In this document: piece after piece, positions 1 to 7,903 of the stretch | Layout: each line of letters begins with the position of its first letter | How positions within the stretch are numbered: position 1 is the stretch's first letter | Source of the DNA: Planktosalinus lacus | Lineage (GTDB): Bacteria; Bacteroidota; Bacteroidia; Flavobacteriales; Flavobacteriaceae | Length of the DNA: 64,000 nucleotides | Assembly (NCBI RefSeq): GCF_014640155.1 | Contig: NZ_BMGK01000004.1 | Coordinates: forward strand, 231,350 to 295,349 | Direction: 5' to 3' | Notes under the pieces: model-generated | The model's database searches: none | Told to the model about the DNA's origin: nothing | Seen by the model: only the letters and a program-made list of their open reading frames with translations | Position numbers and translations under genes: made by a program

Positions 1-39
1 ATACTTGTCCGGGATTCCGGCATAATTTCTCTTAGTCAT
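1..39 (-). CDS. speB: Agmatinase, 5' fragment (runs off left edge)
   Basis: Only the first 13 codons lie in the window, reading MTKRNYAGIPDKY, which matches the N-terminus of flavobacterial agmatinases of the ureohydrolase (arginase) family. The ATG at 39 overlaps the stop of the arginine decarboxylase gene by 8 bp, which implies translational coupling. Agmatinase hydrolyses agmatine, the product of that decarboxylase, to putrescine and urea, so the pair would form a two-step polyamine operon. The call rests on a short peptide plus context. Another start in a different frame (ATG at 23) is less convincing. Confidence 0.7.
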   Translation of the reverse strand, partial: MTKRNYAGIPDKY

Positions 40-1429
40 TGTATCCTAAAATTTTGAGTAAGTCTTCACTTTTTTGTTGTTCACTGAATAGTTTTTTGGT
101 AATCTTTCCGTTTTCATCCCGGTCAATTAAAATGTGTTTGGGCGAAGGAATCAGGCAGTGTTGCAGGCCTCCAAAGCCACCAATGGTTTCCTGATAGGCA
201 CCGGTATTGAAGAACCCAATATACAAAGGTTTTTCTTTTTTATACTTGGGCAGGTAAATGCCGTTCATATGCTGCTCACTGTTGTAATAGTCATCGCTGT
301 CGCAGGTGAGCCCGCCCAGCAGGACGCGTTCATATTCATCATTCCAGCGGTTTACGGCCAGCATCACAAAGCGTTTGTTGATGGCCCAGGTGTCTGGCAA
401 GGTGGTGATAAACGATGAGTTGATCATGTTCCACTTCTCCCGGTCGTTTTGTTGTTTTTGGTACAACACTTCATACACAGCACCGCCGCTTTCGCCCACG
501 GTAAAGCTGCCAAATTCGGTGAAAATATGGGGCACGGGCACTTCTTCAGCATCACATACCAGCTTGATTTGATGTAAAATTTCGTCCACCATATACTGGT
601 AATCAAATTCAAATGCAAGCGAGTTTTTAATGGGGAAGCCGCCACCAATGTTCAGGCTGTCAAGCGTGGGGCATACTTTTTTAAGCTGCACATACACCTG
701 CATACATTTAAGCAGTTCGTTCCAGTAATAGGCAGTATCGCGAATCCCGGTATTGATAAAGAAATGCAACATCTTGAGCTGCACTTTCTTGTTGTCTTTG
801 ATTTGGCGGTTGTAAAAAGGCAAGATATTCTTATAGCCTACGCCCAGACGGGAGGTATAAAATTCAAACTTGGGTTCTTCCTCTGATGCTATGCGGATGC
901 CTATTTTGTATTTCCCTTTGATTTCTTCATTCAGTAAGCCAATCTCTTCATAGTTATCAATGATCGGGATACAGTTTTTGTGGCCGCTGTTGATGAGGTT
1001 GGCAATGTTTGAGATGTATTGGTCACGCTTAAAACCGTTGCAAATCACATAGGTCTGGTCATCGATTTTACCATCTGCCTTGAGCTTGTTGACAATATCA
1101 ATGTCAAAGGCCGAAGAGGTTTCGATGTGGATGTCATTTTTAAGGGCTTCGTGCAACACATATTCAAAGTGGGAACTCTTGGTGCAGTAGCAGTAATTGT
1201 ACTTGCCTTTGTATTTGTTCTTTTTGATGGCAGACTTAAACCAGCCTTTGGCGCGGTTGATGTTGTCTGATATTTTGGGCAGATACGTAAACTTTAAGGG
1301 GGCGCCATATTCTTCCACCAGTTCCATCAGGTCGATGCCGTGAAACTGGAGTTCGTTGTCTTCAAGTGTGAATTCTTCCTGGGGGAAATAAAAAGTTTGG
1401 TCTATGAGGTCTATATATCTTGTCTTCAT
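32..1429 (-). CDS. speA: Biosynthetic arginine decarboxylase (PLP, fold III)
   Basis: This 465-residue protein belongs to the alanine-racemase-fold ornithine/arginine decarboxylase family and should convert arginine to agmatine in the cytoplasm. The PLP-binding lysine is K84 in YCYCTKSSHF. A glycine-rich phosphate loop (NIGGGFP) lies mid-protein, and the catalytic Cys-Asp pair is at 376-377 in LTCDSDDYY. A conserved tyrosine follows in NTGAYQ. It is shorter than the ~650-residue enterobacterial SpeA and matches the compact Bacteroidota form. The ATG at 1429 opens directly into conserved sequence. Its stop overlaps the speB start, which supports the arginine-to-putrescine role. Diaminopimelate decarboxylase is related, but the neighbour favours arginine. 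Confidence 0.88.
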   Translation of the reverse strand: MKTRYIDLIDQTFYFPQEEFTLEDNELQFHGIDLMELVEEYGAPLKFTYLPKISDNINRAKGWFKSAIKKNKYKGKYNYCYCTKSSHFEYVLHEALKNDIHIETSSAFDIDIVNKLKADGKIDDQTYVICNGFKRDQYISNIANLINSGHKNCIPIIDNYEEIGLLNEEIKGKYKIGIRIASEEEPKFEFYTSRLGVGYKNILPFYNRQIKDNKKVQLKMLHFFINTGIRDTAYYWNELLKCMQVYVQLKKVCPTLDSLNIGGGFPIKNSLAFEFDYQYMVDEILHQIKLVCDAEEVPVPHIFTEFGSFTVGESGGAVYEVLYQKQQNDREKWNMINSSFITTLPDTWAINKRFVMLAVNRWNDEYERVLLGGLTCDSDDYYNSEQHMNGIYLPKYKKEKPLYIGFFNTGAYQETIGGFGGLQHCLIPSPKHILIDRDENGKITKKLFSEQQKSEDLLKILGYND

Positions 1430-1784
1430 TCGTGTTAGTAAAATTTCGTATAAATTAATAAAAAAAGTTAGTCAATGCGAAAGTTTGTCGTATAAATTAA
1501 CGAAACCATAATAAAGTTCAAATGCGAATGGGTGTTAAGACCGCAAAAACCGGTGCCGGGTTTTCGGAGGAACGGGTGAAGCTGTTGTAAAAAATTTGGT
1601 TTTTTTGTTTCAACACAACTTTTGAATGCAACTGTGTGTATCTCAAAAGACCAAATTGGTTAAAAAAAATCATAAGGCCATCAATGTGCTCTTGCTAACG
1701 TGAAACATAAATGGGTTTAGCACAGTACAAATGAAGTTAAAAAAATTTAATTTTTACTCACACGGAATAAAAAATATTTGTTTT
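1430..1784. other. 355-bp intergenic region upstream of speA
   Basis: I find no gene here. Two copies of CGTATAAATTAA (1447-1458 and 1489-1500) lie 42 bp apart, and GCGAA follows or precedes them nearby, so this may be an operator or promoter region for the leftward speA-speB genes. A small GC-rich hairpin (AAAACC/GGTTTT, 1546-1564) follows. The rest is AT-rich with no strong terminator for the pseudouridine synthase gene ending at 1785. Confidence 0.4.
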
Positions 1785-2624
1785 TTACATCATCCCTAAA
1801 TTGATGACTTCCTGTTTGGTCAAATGCCTCCAGTGGCCTCTGGGCAGGTCTTTTTTTGTGAGCCCGGCATAAGAAACGCGGTCTAATTTGATGACATCAT
1901 AGCCTAAGCCTTCAAAGATTTTGCGTACAATATTGTTGCGGTTGCTGCTCAGTTGAACGCCGATTTCACTTTTGGGTGCATTCTCCACATAAGAAACGGC
2001 ATCAATTCTCACTTTTTTGCCTTCCACAGTGGGGCCTTCTTCTATTTTCTGAAAATCTTCAAACTTCAGGTTTTTATCCAAGGACACCTGGTATATTTTT
2101 CTAATCATCAAACCGGTATCGGTGAGTTTTTTCTGCATATCGTGGTCGTTGGTAAACAACAACAATCCGGTGGTGTTGCGTTGCAGTCTGCCCACGGGCA
2201 CCAGTTTGTATTTGGACGCATTGGCAACCAGACCTACAGCCGATTTATGCAGGGTTTCTTCTTTGGTAGAGGTGTCAAAGCCTTTGGGCTTGTTGAGCAG
2301 TATGTATTCTTTTTTCTCGGGGCTGATGCGTCTTCCGTCAAACTTAACCTCATCGGTCAATTTAACTTTATGACCCATTTCAGTGACCACCTGTCCGTTG
2401 ACCTGCACCTGGCCGGTGGAGATATAAAGGTCGGCTTCACGGCGTGAACACATGCCGGAGTTGGCAATGTATTTATTGAGACGTATTTCGTCAGAAGGAC
2501 CTTTGGACTTAGGGGCTTGTTTTTTTGGGGGTCCCTTTGGAACGAATTTTTTCTTCTTTAGTATGTCTTTGGATTTGGATTTTCCTTCTCGTTTTCCGCC
2601 TCGTTTTTCTGGTTCTTTTGCCAT
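1785..2624 (-). CDS. RsuA/RluB-type pseudouridine synthase with altered catalytic site
   Basis: The protein has a lysine-rich disordered N-terminus (1-50), an S4 RNA-binding domain (about 50-95, RLNKYIANSGMCSRREAD) and an RsuA-like catalytic domain. The motif that normally reads GRLDxxTxGLL here reads GRLQRNTTGLLLFTND. The catalytic Asp of the family is therefore Gln148 (codon 2181-2183), although the surrounding fold residues are conserved. I chose the ATG at 2624 because it starts the typical basic tail, and the longer frame to 2744 would overlap the upstream UbiA gene. It lies 55 bp downstream of ubiA, so co-transcription is likely. It is either an inactive RNA-binding relative or a clade with moved chemistry. 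Confidence 0.8.
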   Translation of the reverse strand: MAKEPEKRGGKREGKSKSKDILKKKKFVPKGPPKKQAPKSKGPSDEIRLNKYIANSGMCSRREADLYISTGQVQVNGQVVTEMGHKVKLTDEVKFDGRRISPEKKEYILLNKPKGFDTSTKEETLHKSAVGLVANASKYKLVPVGRLQRNTTGLLLFTNDHDMQKKLTDTGLMIRKIYQVSLDKNLKFEDFQKIEEGPTVEGKKVRIDAVSYVENAPKSEIGVQLSSNRNNIVRKIFEGLGYDVIKLDRVSYAGLTKKDLPRGHWRHLTKQEVINLGMM

Positions 2625-2679
2625 AATCCTAATTTTTTTGCAAAGGTAGTTTATTTTATGTCTTTCAATCAACTGTAAG

Positions 2680-3591
2680 TTACATAATTCTACTGAGCAG
2701 TAAGTCAACATCAATGAGCACAATACTGAGGGTTCCCACCACAATGATGAGTTTTAAAATCGCGTGGAGAATCATATAATCGAGTTTTGCCGAAGATTTC
2801 CAGAGGTAGAATAAAAAAAGCAACAGCAGGAGCACCGCCATTAAAAAATAATACTGCATAAAGCCTATGTCAAATCTGCTGAGCAACAGATAGATTGGCA
2901 GGAGCGTCAACAAGCTTAAAAAAGTGAGTATTTTTTTTGAAAACCGCTCGCCATACACCACCGGTATGGTGTGGTAGTTTTGTGTTAAATCGCCTTTGAT
3001 GTTCTCGAGGTCTTTGACGAGTTCGCGCATGGAGATGATCAAAAACAAAAAGGTGGCGTGCACAAAAATGACCAAAGCGAAGTTTTGATAGTAAATAAAC
3101 ACCGCAAAAAAGGGTGTAATGGCCAGCACCGAAGCCGTTAAATTACCAATAAAGGGGTATTTTTTGAGCTTGTGTGAATAAAACCAGATAAAGAAAATGT
3201 AAAGCGAAAAGAACAGCACGGCCTTAAAAGAGATGTAACTCGCCAGGATTACCGAAAGGAAATTCAGTACAAAATACCCTGAGAGCTTGGTGTTTTGACT
3301 GATAAAACTATCGAGATAAGTTTTGTTGGGCCGGTTGATCAAGTCCTTTTCAGCATCATAAAAGTTGTTGATGATATACCCCCCGGCAATCGCCAAGGCA
3401 GATGCCAGCACAATGACAAATAAGTTGGGGTCCAACAACACCTGAAACAAAGGTTTCCCGGGCGCCAGGATGTAAATGGACGTGAGGTACTGCGCAATGA
3501 CGATGATTAAAATATTGTACCCCCTAACAACAGAAAAAAGGCTCAACAACTTGAGCAGGAACTTTTTTTGTTTGCGGTTGAGGAGAGCCAT
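2680..3591 (-). CDS. UbiA-family prenyltransferase (GGGP-synthase-like annotation group)
   Basis: This 303-residue polytopic membrane protein has about eight to nine hydrophobic segments. The first UbiA Asp-rich motif is at 75-83 (NNFYDAEKD, followed by LINRP), and the second is KDLENIKGD in the latter half. Both bind the Mg-diphosphate of a prenyl donor. In flavobacteria this family sits beside mevalonate genes and is usually labelled geranylgeranylglycerol-phosphate geranylgeranyltransferase, but the acceptor is not shown by sequence. Mevalonate kinase lies upstream, separated here by three foreign lipoprotein genes. The start is ATG at 3591. Confidence is high for the family and low for the substrate. 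Confidence 0.82.
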   Translation of the reverse strand: MALLNRKQKKFLLKLLSLFSVVRGYNILIIVIAQYLTSIYILAPGKPLFQVLLDPNLFVIVLASALAIAGGYIINNFYDAEKDLINRPNKTYLDSFISQNTKLSGYFVLNFLSVILASYISFKAVLFFSLYIFFIWFYSHKLKKYPFIGNLTASVLAITPFFAVFIYYQNFALVIFVHATFLFLIISMRELVKDLENIKGDLTQNYHTIPVVYGERFSKKILTFLSLLTLLPIYLLLSRFDIGFMQYYFLMAVLLLLLFLFYLWKSSAKLDYMILHAILKLIIVVGTLSIVLIDVDLLLSRIM

Positions 3592-3781
3592 GGGAGTTTA
3601 GACGTTTGGTTTGAGATTGAGTTTGTTCAAAGGTAATAATTTGTTATGGTATTATTTTATATCATTAAAATTGAAAATGGTATATTTATAAAATATAATC
3701 CTTTCAAGCGGAGTTTATTTTAAAATACAATATGGAGAGCAATCATTTGTAGGTGATTATTGAACATTAAATTTAATCAAC

Positions 3782-4201
3782 ATGAAGTCAATTTTTTTAA
3801 CCTTAACTGTACTCTGTCTATTTCTAAGCTGCACTGATTCTGACGATAGAGAAAAACAAGAAACCCCATTAGTGGGAACTTGGCAAATGATTGAAGCTTA
3901 TGAACCTTATGGTGAAAACCCGGATGGAAACTGGTATCCAGTAGAAAATGGCCATTTTTACACTTTTAATGAAGACGGCACTATGAGCAGCAATCGTTTC
4001 AATTGCTCAAACGGTGTCTATGAAATAGAAACGTACGAAAATATAGAACATAGAAGAATTATCTTTTCATTTAATTGTGAAAATGGTCAACAAGTTGCCA
4101 ATTTTAGAATGCCATTCATTGAGACCTATTTATTTTTAATTGATGAAATAAGCTGTGATGAAGGATGTGCTGAGAAATACGTTAAAATTACTAACGAATA
4201 A
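3782..4201 (+). CDS. Lipocalin-like lipoprotein, copy 1 of tandem array
   Basis: This 139-residue protein has a lipoprotein signal peptide with lipobox FLSC (Cys17), then an acidic linker and a small beta-barrel-like domain opening LVGTWQMIEAYEP. A C-terminal CDEGC motif is followed by a YVKI strand. The GTW opening, F-x-x-DGT and late Cys pair resemble the lipocalin-like domains common in Bacteroidota. It is the most divergent of three paralogues in a row. The gene stands alone on the plus strand between leftward isoprenoid genes. Lower GC than its neighbours fits an accessory insertion. Ligand and function are unknown. Confidence 0.75.
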   Translation: MKSIFLTLTVLCLFLSCTDSDDREKQETPLVGTWQMIEAYEPYGENPDGNWYPVENGHFYTFNEDGTMSSNRFNCSNGVYEIETYENIEHRRIIFSFNCENGQQVANFRMPFIETYLFLIDEISCDEGCAEKYVKITNE

Positions 4202-4267
4202 GATCTCAAAACTATAAACCACCTCTAGTTATGACAATTCAGCGTATGGTGAGTTTTTTATTTAACT

Positions 4268-4399
4268 TAACTGATACTACGCGATAGAGATTATTTAAAT
4301 GCAAGTGCTTATTCAATATTAAAATATATAAATAATGAAAACAACATATTTAATTCTTATTACCCTCTTATGTATAACTACTGCTTGTACAAAAGATGA
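4268..4399 (+). repeat. 132-bp direct repeat, copy 1 (upstream region plus signal peptide)
   Basis: This segment spans the region upstream of the second lipoprotein gene and its first 22 codons. It recurs 550 bp later at 4818-4949 with about four mismatches. The identity covers non-coding and coding sequence alike, which indicates a recent tandem duplication. Confidence 0.9.
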
Positions 4400-4763
4400 A
4401 AGCGATAAAGAGATGGATCTTATTCTTGGGAGTTGGGAATTGAAAGAAATTTATAATAATGATGGGAGTTCAAGCAATGGCGAATGGCAACCACCCAATA
4501 CCATTTATAAGTATACTTTTTTAGACGACAACACTTTTACGTCAACCAGATTTATAGAATGTGACTATGGCACTTATACATTTACTGAAGACACTATTGA
4601 GTTGAATTTTGGTTGTGAAAATTTTACCACTGGTATAGAAAACCCGCCGGGAGTTTTCAAAGAAAACTATACGTTTGAAAACAATCACTTAATTCTTGTC
4701 CCAACTTATCTATCATGTGATGAAGGATGTGGATTGAAATTTAAAAGAATTCAAAACGAGTAA
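4335..4763 (+). CDS. Lipocalin-like lipoprotein, copy 2
   Basis: This 142-residue protein has a signal peptide and lipobox ITTAC (Cys18), so it should be lipidated and face the periplasm or surface. The domain opens ILGSWELKEIYNNDG, has a central F-x-D-D-x-T-F strand and ends in CDEGCGLKFKRI, like its two neighbours. Its upstream region and signal peptide are nearly identical to those of copy 3, while the mature parts have diverged strongly. That pattern fits duplication followed by fast change of the exposed domain, or gene conversion of the 5' end. There is no Shine-Dalgarno sequence before the ATG, as is usual here. Confidence 0.75.
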   Translation: MKTTYLILITLLCITTACTKDESDKEMDLILGSWELKEIYNNDGSSSNGEWQPPNTIYKYTFLDDNTFTSTRFIECDYGTYTFTEDTIELNFGCENFTTGIENPPGVFKENYTFENNHLILVPTYLSCDEGCGLKFKRIQNE

Positions 4764-4817
4764 TTATACCCGCTTCCAGTTATGACATTCTAGAAGTTGT
4801 TGTGTTTTTATTTAGCA

Positions 4818-4949
4818 TAACTGATACTACGGGATAGAGATTATTTAAATGCAAGTGCTTATTCAACATTAAAATATATAAATAATGAAAACAACATATT
4901 TAATTCTTATTGCCCTCTTATGCATAACTACTGCTTGTACAAAAGATGA
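4818..4949 (+). repeat. 132-bp direct repeat, copy 2
   Basis: This is the second copy of the 4268-4399 repeat (about 97% identical by eye). It covers the upstream region and signal peptide of the third lipoprotein gene. Confidence 0.9.
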
Positions 4950-5340
4950 TAAAGGGCAAGGAGATATCAATATAGAGGGCGCATGGGAAGTTAAAGCAAC
5001 TTGGGATCCCTATCCTGAGGATTCAAATACTAATTGGTTTGTTGTAAATTCTGATGTTGATTATTATCATACAATCACTTTTCAAGATGGTTTATTTAAC
5101 TTCAATTTAATTAATCAGCAAGGTTATGAATGTTATGGAGAATACACATTTGAATATGATAATGAAATTAATAAATACCGGTTATACTTAAATTTAAGTG
5201 AATGTAATTTAGGAATTTATGGTTGGATTATATTTTCAGAGTCTGTTGTTGAGCTTGAAAATAATGAATTAATAGTTTTTGAAGGAACTAATGCCTGTGA
5301 TGAAGGTTGTGGTTTAAAATATAAGCGACTACCTATATAA
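4885..5340 (+). CDS. Lipocalin-like lipoprotein, copy 3
   Basis: This 151-residue protein has almost the same signal peptide as copy 2, with lipobox ITTAC (Cys18). The mature domain opens IEGAWEVKATWDPYP and ends in CDEGCGLKYKRL. The conserved frame (G-x-W start, CDEGC end) shows the same fold, but the middle strands share little with copies 1 and 2. It is the last intact member before the end of the convergent mevalonate kinase gene. A remnant of a further copy follows at about 5371-5429. Function is unknown. Confidence 0.75.
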   Translation: MKTTYLILIALLCITTACTKDDKGQGDINIEGAWEVKATWDPYPEDSNTNWFVVNSDVDYYHTITFQDGLFNFNLINQQGYECYGEYTFEYDNEINKYRLYLNLSECNLGIYGWIIFSESVVELENNELIVFEGTNACDEGCGLKYKRLPI

Positions 5341-5370
5341 GTTATGCTAACAGCGATAACCCATTGGATT

Positions 5371-5429
5371 GATGAGGGATGTGGGTGGAATTTAAAAGAA
5401 TTCAAAGCAAATAAGTATTCCCGCTTCCA
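5371..5429 (+). pseudogene. Remnant 3' end of a fourth lipoprotein copy
   Basis: The stretch beginning GATGAGGGATGTGGG and running through TTTAAAAGAATTCAAA to CCCGCTTCCA aligns with the last codons and downstream sequence of copy 2 (GATGAAGGATGTGGA ... CCCGCTTCCA, about 4720-4780). It has no start and no intact frame, so it looks like the tail of a decayed tandem copy. Confidence 0.65.
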
Positions 5430-5434
5430 AATAT

Positions 5435-6373
5435 TTAAAAACTATAAACCACTTCGAGTTTATAATCTTTTAGGGCGTTTTTGGCTTTTTCAAGGTCTTC
5501 GGTAAAGCCCAGGATATAGCCACCGCCACCGCTTCCGCAAAGTTTCAGGTAGTAAGCATTGGTATCGATGCCCTGCTTCCAAAGTTTATGGAATTGCTTG
5601 GGGATCATCGGTTTGAAGTTGTCCAGCACTACATGGGAGAGTTGCTTGATGTTGGAAAACAACGACTTGACATCGCCTTTGAGGAAATCGTCCACACAGG
5701 CATCAGTATGTTTTACAAACTGGTCTTTCAGCATGGCACGGAACCCTTCCTGTTTCATGTTTTCCATAAAGATGTGCACCATCGGTGCGGTCTCACCGGT
5801 CACCCCACTGTCCAACAAAAACACCGCGCCTTTCCCTTTTTTCAGTTGAGAAGGAATGCCTGCCGGCTCGATATTGTCATGTGAATTGATGAGTATGGGT
5901 AAACTCAAGTAGCTGTTCAAAGGGTCCAGTCCGGATGACTTGCCGTGGAAAAAAGATTCCATCGCACTGAAAATCGCTTTGAGTTGTAATAGTTTTTCGC
6001 GGGTAAGGTTTTCGAGTACGGTGATTTTGTTGTTGGCATATTGGTCATAAATGGCCGCTACCAATGCACCGCTACTCCCCACGCCATAGCCTTGTGGAAT
6101 GCTGCTGTCAAAATACAGACCGGCTTCGATGTCCTTTTTTAAACTGTCTAAATCAAAAGTGACCAAGTCAGGTTGTTCCTCTTGCAAGGTTCCCAGATAA
6201 TCGGCAAAGCGTTTAAGGCCCTGATTTGATTTATGCGTCGCCACGGTGTGGTGTTCATCAATCTTTAGAGCGCCGTTGTAAAAATTATAAGGAATGGATA
6301 AACCTTTGGAGTCTTTGATGATGCCATATTCACCAAAGAGTAGAATTTTAGAGTAAAAAAGGGGTCCTCGCAT
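5435..6373 (-). CDS. Mevalonate kinase (GHMP kinase family)
   Basis: This 312-residue cytoplasmic kinase phosphorylates mevalonate in isoprenoid synthesis. It shows all GHMP motifs: an N-terminal KILLFGEYGI (9-18), the ATP-loop PQGYGVGSSGA (93-103), the GKSSGLDPLNSYLSLP segment carrying the catalytic Asp, and the C-terminal CGSGGGGYILG glycine loop. In related genomes it lies between mvaD and ubiA, and both are present here, though separated by inserted plus-strand genes. The last ~25 bp of the gene are mirrored downstream of lipoprotein copy 1, evidence that the adjacent tandem duplication reached into its 3' end. The start is ATG at 6373. Confidence 0.87.
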   Translation of the reverse strand: MRGPLFYSKILLFGEYGIIKDSKGLSIPYNFYNGALKIDEHHTVATHKSNQGLKRFADYLGTLQEEQPDLVTFDLDSLKKDIEAGLYFDSSIPQGYGVGSSGALVAAIYDQYANNKITVLENLTREKLLQLKAIFSAMESFFHGKSSGLDPLNSYLSLPILINSHDNIEPAGIPSQLKKGKGAVFLLDSGVTGETAPMVHIFMENMKQEGFRAMLKDQFVKHTDACVDDFLKGDVKSLFSNIKQLSHVVLDNFKPMIPKQFHKLWKQGIDTNAYYLKLCGSGGGGYILGFTEDLEKAKNALKDYKLEVVYSF

Positions 6374-6547
6374 TAATGTTTAATTTAATAGTAAAGATAA
6401 AGAATTTCTAACAATACTACATATTTTGATGCAAAGATACTTCTTCTTCTCTATTAATATTAAAAAAATAACTTAAAAATTTAGAACTTTATTTTCTGTA
6501 ACTCACTAATTTTTAGTATATTTAGTGACATCAATCTCATTTTACTT

Positions 6548-7903
6548 TTGAGAACTTCTATTAAATATCTGTCTTTACTTCTTCTTTTCATTCCTATTTT
6601 CACATGGGGTCAAACACATATTTGGACCGGAAACGGGGGTGACACCAATTGGTTCAATGCTTCAAACTGGGATGCAAACACAGTTCCTGATGCTTCCAGC
6701 GAGGTATTGATTCCCGACGGATTTACAGTTGATATCACCACAAACAATGCTTCAGTGGGTTTTATAACCATTCAAGCCAATGCACAATTAGAAGTCAATA
6801 ACTCCATGACCATCACCACCGGAATTGACATACTGGAAGAGGGCTCTTTTTTATACACCTTAGGAACGCTTTCGGGTGATGCCACCATCACCAATCATGG
6901 TACCTTTGAAATTACCGGGGTTCCCAATAAAATCATTAACCAATTGACCATCAACAATGAAAACTTGCTAACGATTACAGATACCGGTATTATCAATGTG
7001 CGTGAAAATATGAGTTTCAATAATGCTGAAAATGCCATGATCATAATCAATGGAAGTGGCGGTGCCTGGAGTTCAAATGAAACAGGTGCCACTTTTAATA
7101 ATTTTGGAACTTTTAAGAGAATGGATATAGGTCAATTTGGTGTTTTTTATTTACTTCTTACTGTCAACAATCACGGCACCATAAATGTCGGAAAAACCCA
7201 ACACATCTTAGTTTTGGGGCCTCAAAATTCCCTGAATAATTTTGAAACAGGCATATTGACAGGTGAAGGTTCTTTTGACATCACTGCACCTTTTACAAAC
7301 AACGGAACCATAAGGCCTGAGGGCAATCAGGCTGTTGAGCTCGACTTTGTCAATACATTTTCGCTCTCTCAACAATCGGTCATAGAACTGGATATATTTG
7401 GGAACCTGCCTGAAGAATATGATAAACTGGAGGTAATTGACGAACCTTTTATAGAAGGCAACATCGAAATCACCTTACACTATGAACCGGAAATTGATGA
7501 TACCTTTACCATAATCACAACCAGTTTTGGGATTACAGGATGTGATTTGCCTCCATTCATTTTTGCCACTCATCAAGGGTTCTTATATGAGTTTGAGGTA
7601 ACTTGCACTTTTGACACGGTCAATCTTAAGGTTATTGACAAAGTGTTGCATACTGATGAATTTGAACAGATAAACCTCAGCGCAACCCCCAATCCGTCTC
7701 GAGGCATTTTTAATATTCAGTTTGGCGAAGTTATTTCTGAAGTTGAACTCTCCCTTAGCAACATATTGGGACAAATCCTTTCTAAAAACACTGTTCAAAA
7801 CACAGATACTTATCAACTCACTATCGATGGCGCCCCAGGCATCTACTTTATCACTGCGAAGACTCCCACAAAGACAGAAAGCTTAAAGTTAATCAAGAAG
7901 TAA
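6548..7903 (+). CDS. Secreted protein with T9SS type A sorting domain
   Basis: This 451-residue protein starts at TTG (6548), with a clear signal peptide ending near WGQ (about residue 22). The mature N-terminus (HIWTGNGGDTNWFNASNWD) is a module frequent in secreted Bacteroidota beta-helix or adhesin-like proteins, followed by strand-rich repeats. The last ~75 residues form a T9SS sorting domain (ATPNPSRGIFNIQF ... GIYFITAKT ... KLIKK), so it should be exported by type IX secretion and anchored or released. It lies on the opposite strand between mevalonate kinase and mvaD, and its 3' end overlaps mvaD by 11 bp. No catalytic motif is visible. Confidence 0.82.
   Translation: MRTSIKYLSLLLLFIPIFTWGQTHIWTGNGGDTNWFNASNWDANTVPDASSEVLIPDGFTVDITTNNASVGFITIQANAQLEVNNSMTITTGIDILEEGSFLYTLGTLSGDATITNHGTFEITGVPNKIINQLTINNENLLTITDTGIINVRENMSFNNAENAMIIINGSGGAWSSNETGATFNNFGTFKRMDIGQFGVFYLLLTVNNHGTINVGKTQHILVLGPQNSLNNFETGILTGEGSFDITAPFTNNGTIRPEGNQAVELDFVNTFSLSQQSVIELDIFGNLPEEYDKLEVIDEPFIEGNIEITLHYEPEIDDTFTIITTSFGITGCDLPPFIFATHQGFLYEFEVTCTFDTVNLKVIDKVLHTDEFEQINLSATPNPSRGIFNIQFGEVISEVELSLSNILGQILSKNTVQNTDTYQLTIDGAPGIYFITAKTPTKTESLKLIKK

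Noticed and set aside
1953-2447. Plus-strand 164-codon frame over the pseudouridine synthase
   Set aside because: It is antisense to an S4/pseudouridine synthase gene with clear motifs.
2625-2744. Longer N-terminus for the pseudouridine synthase
   Set aside because: It overlaps the ubiA 3' end and adds a Cys/Leu-rich tail unlike the family.
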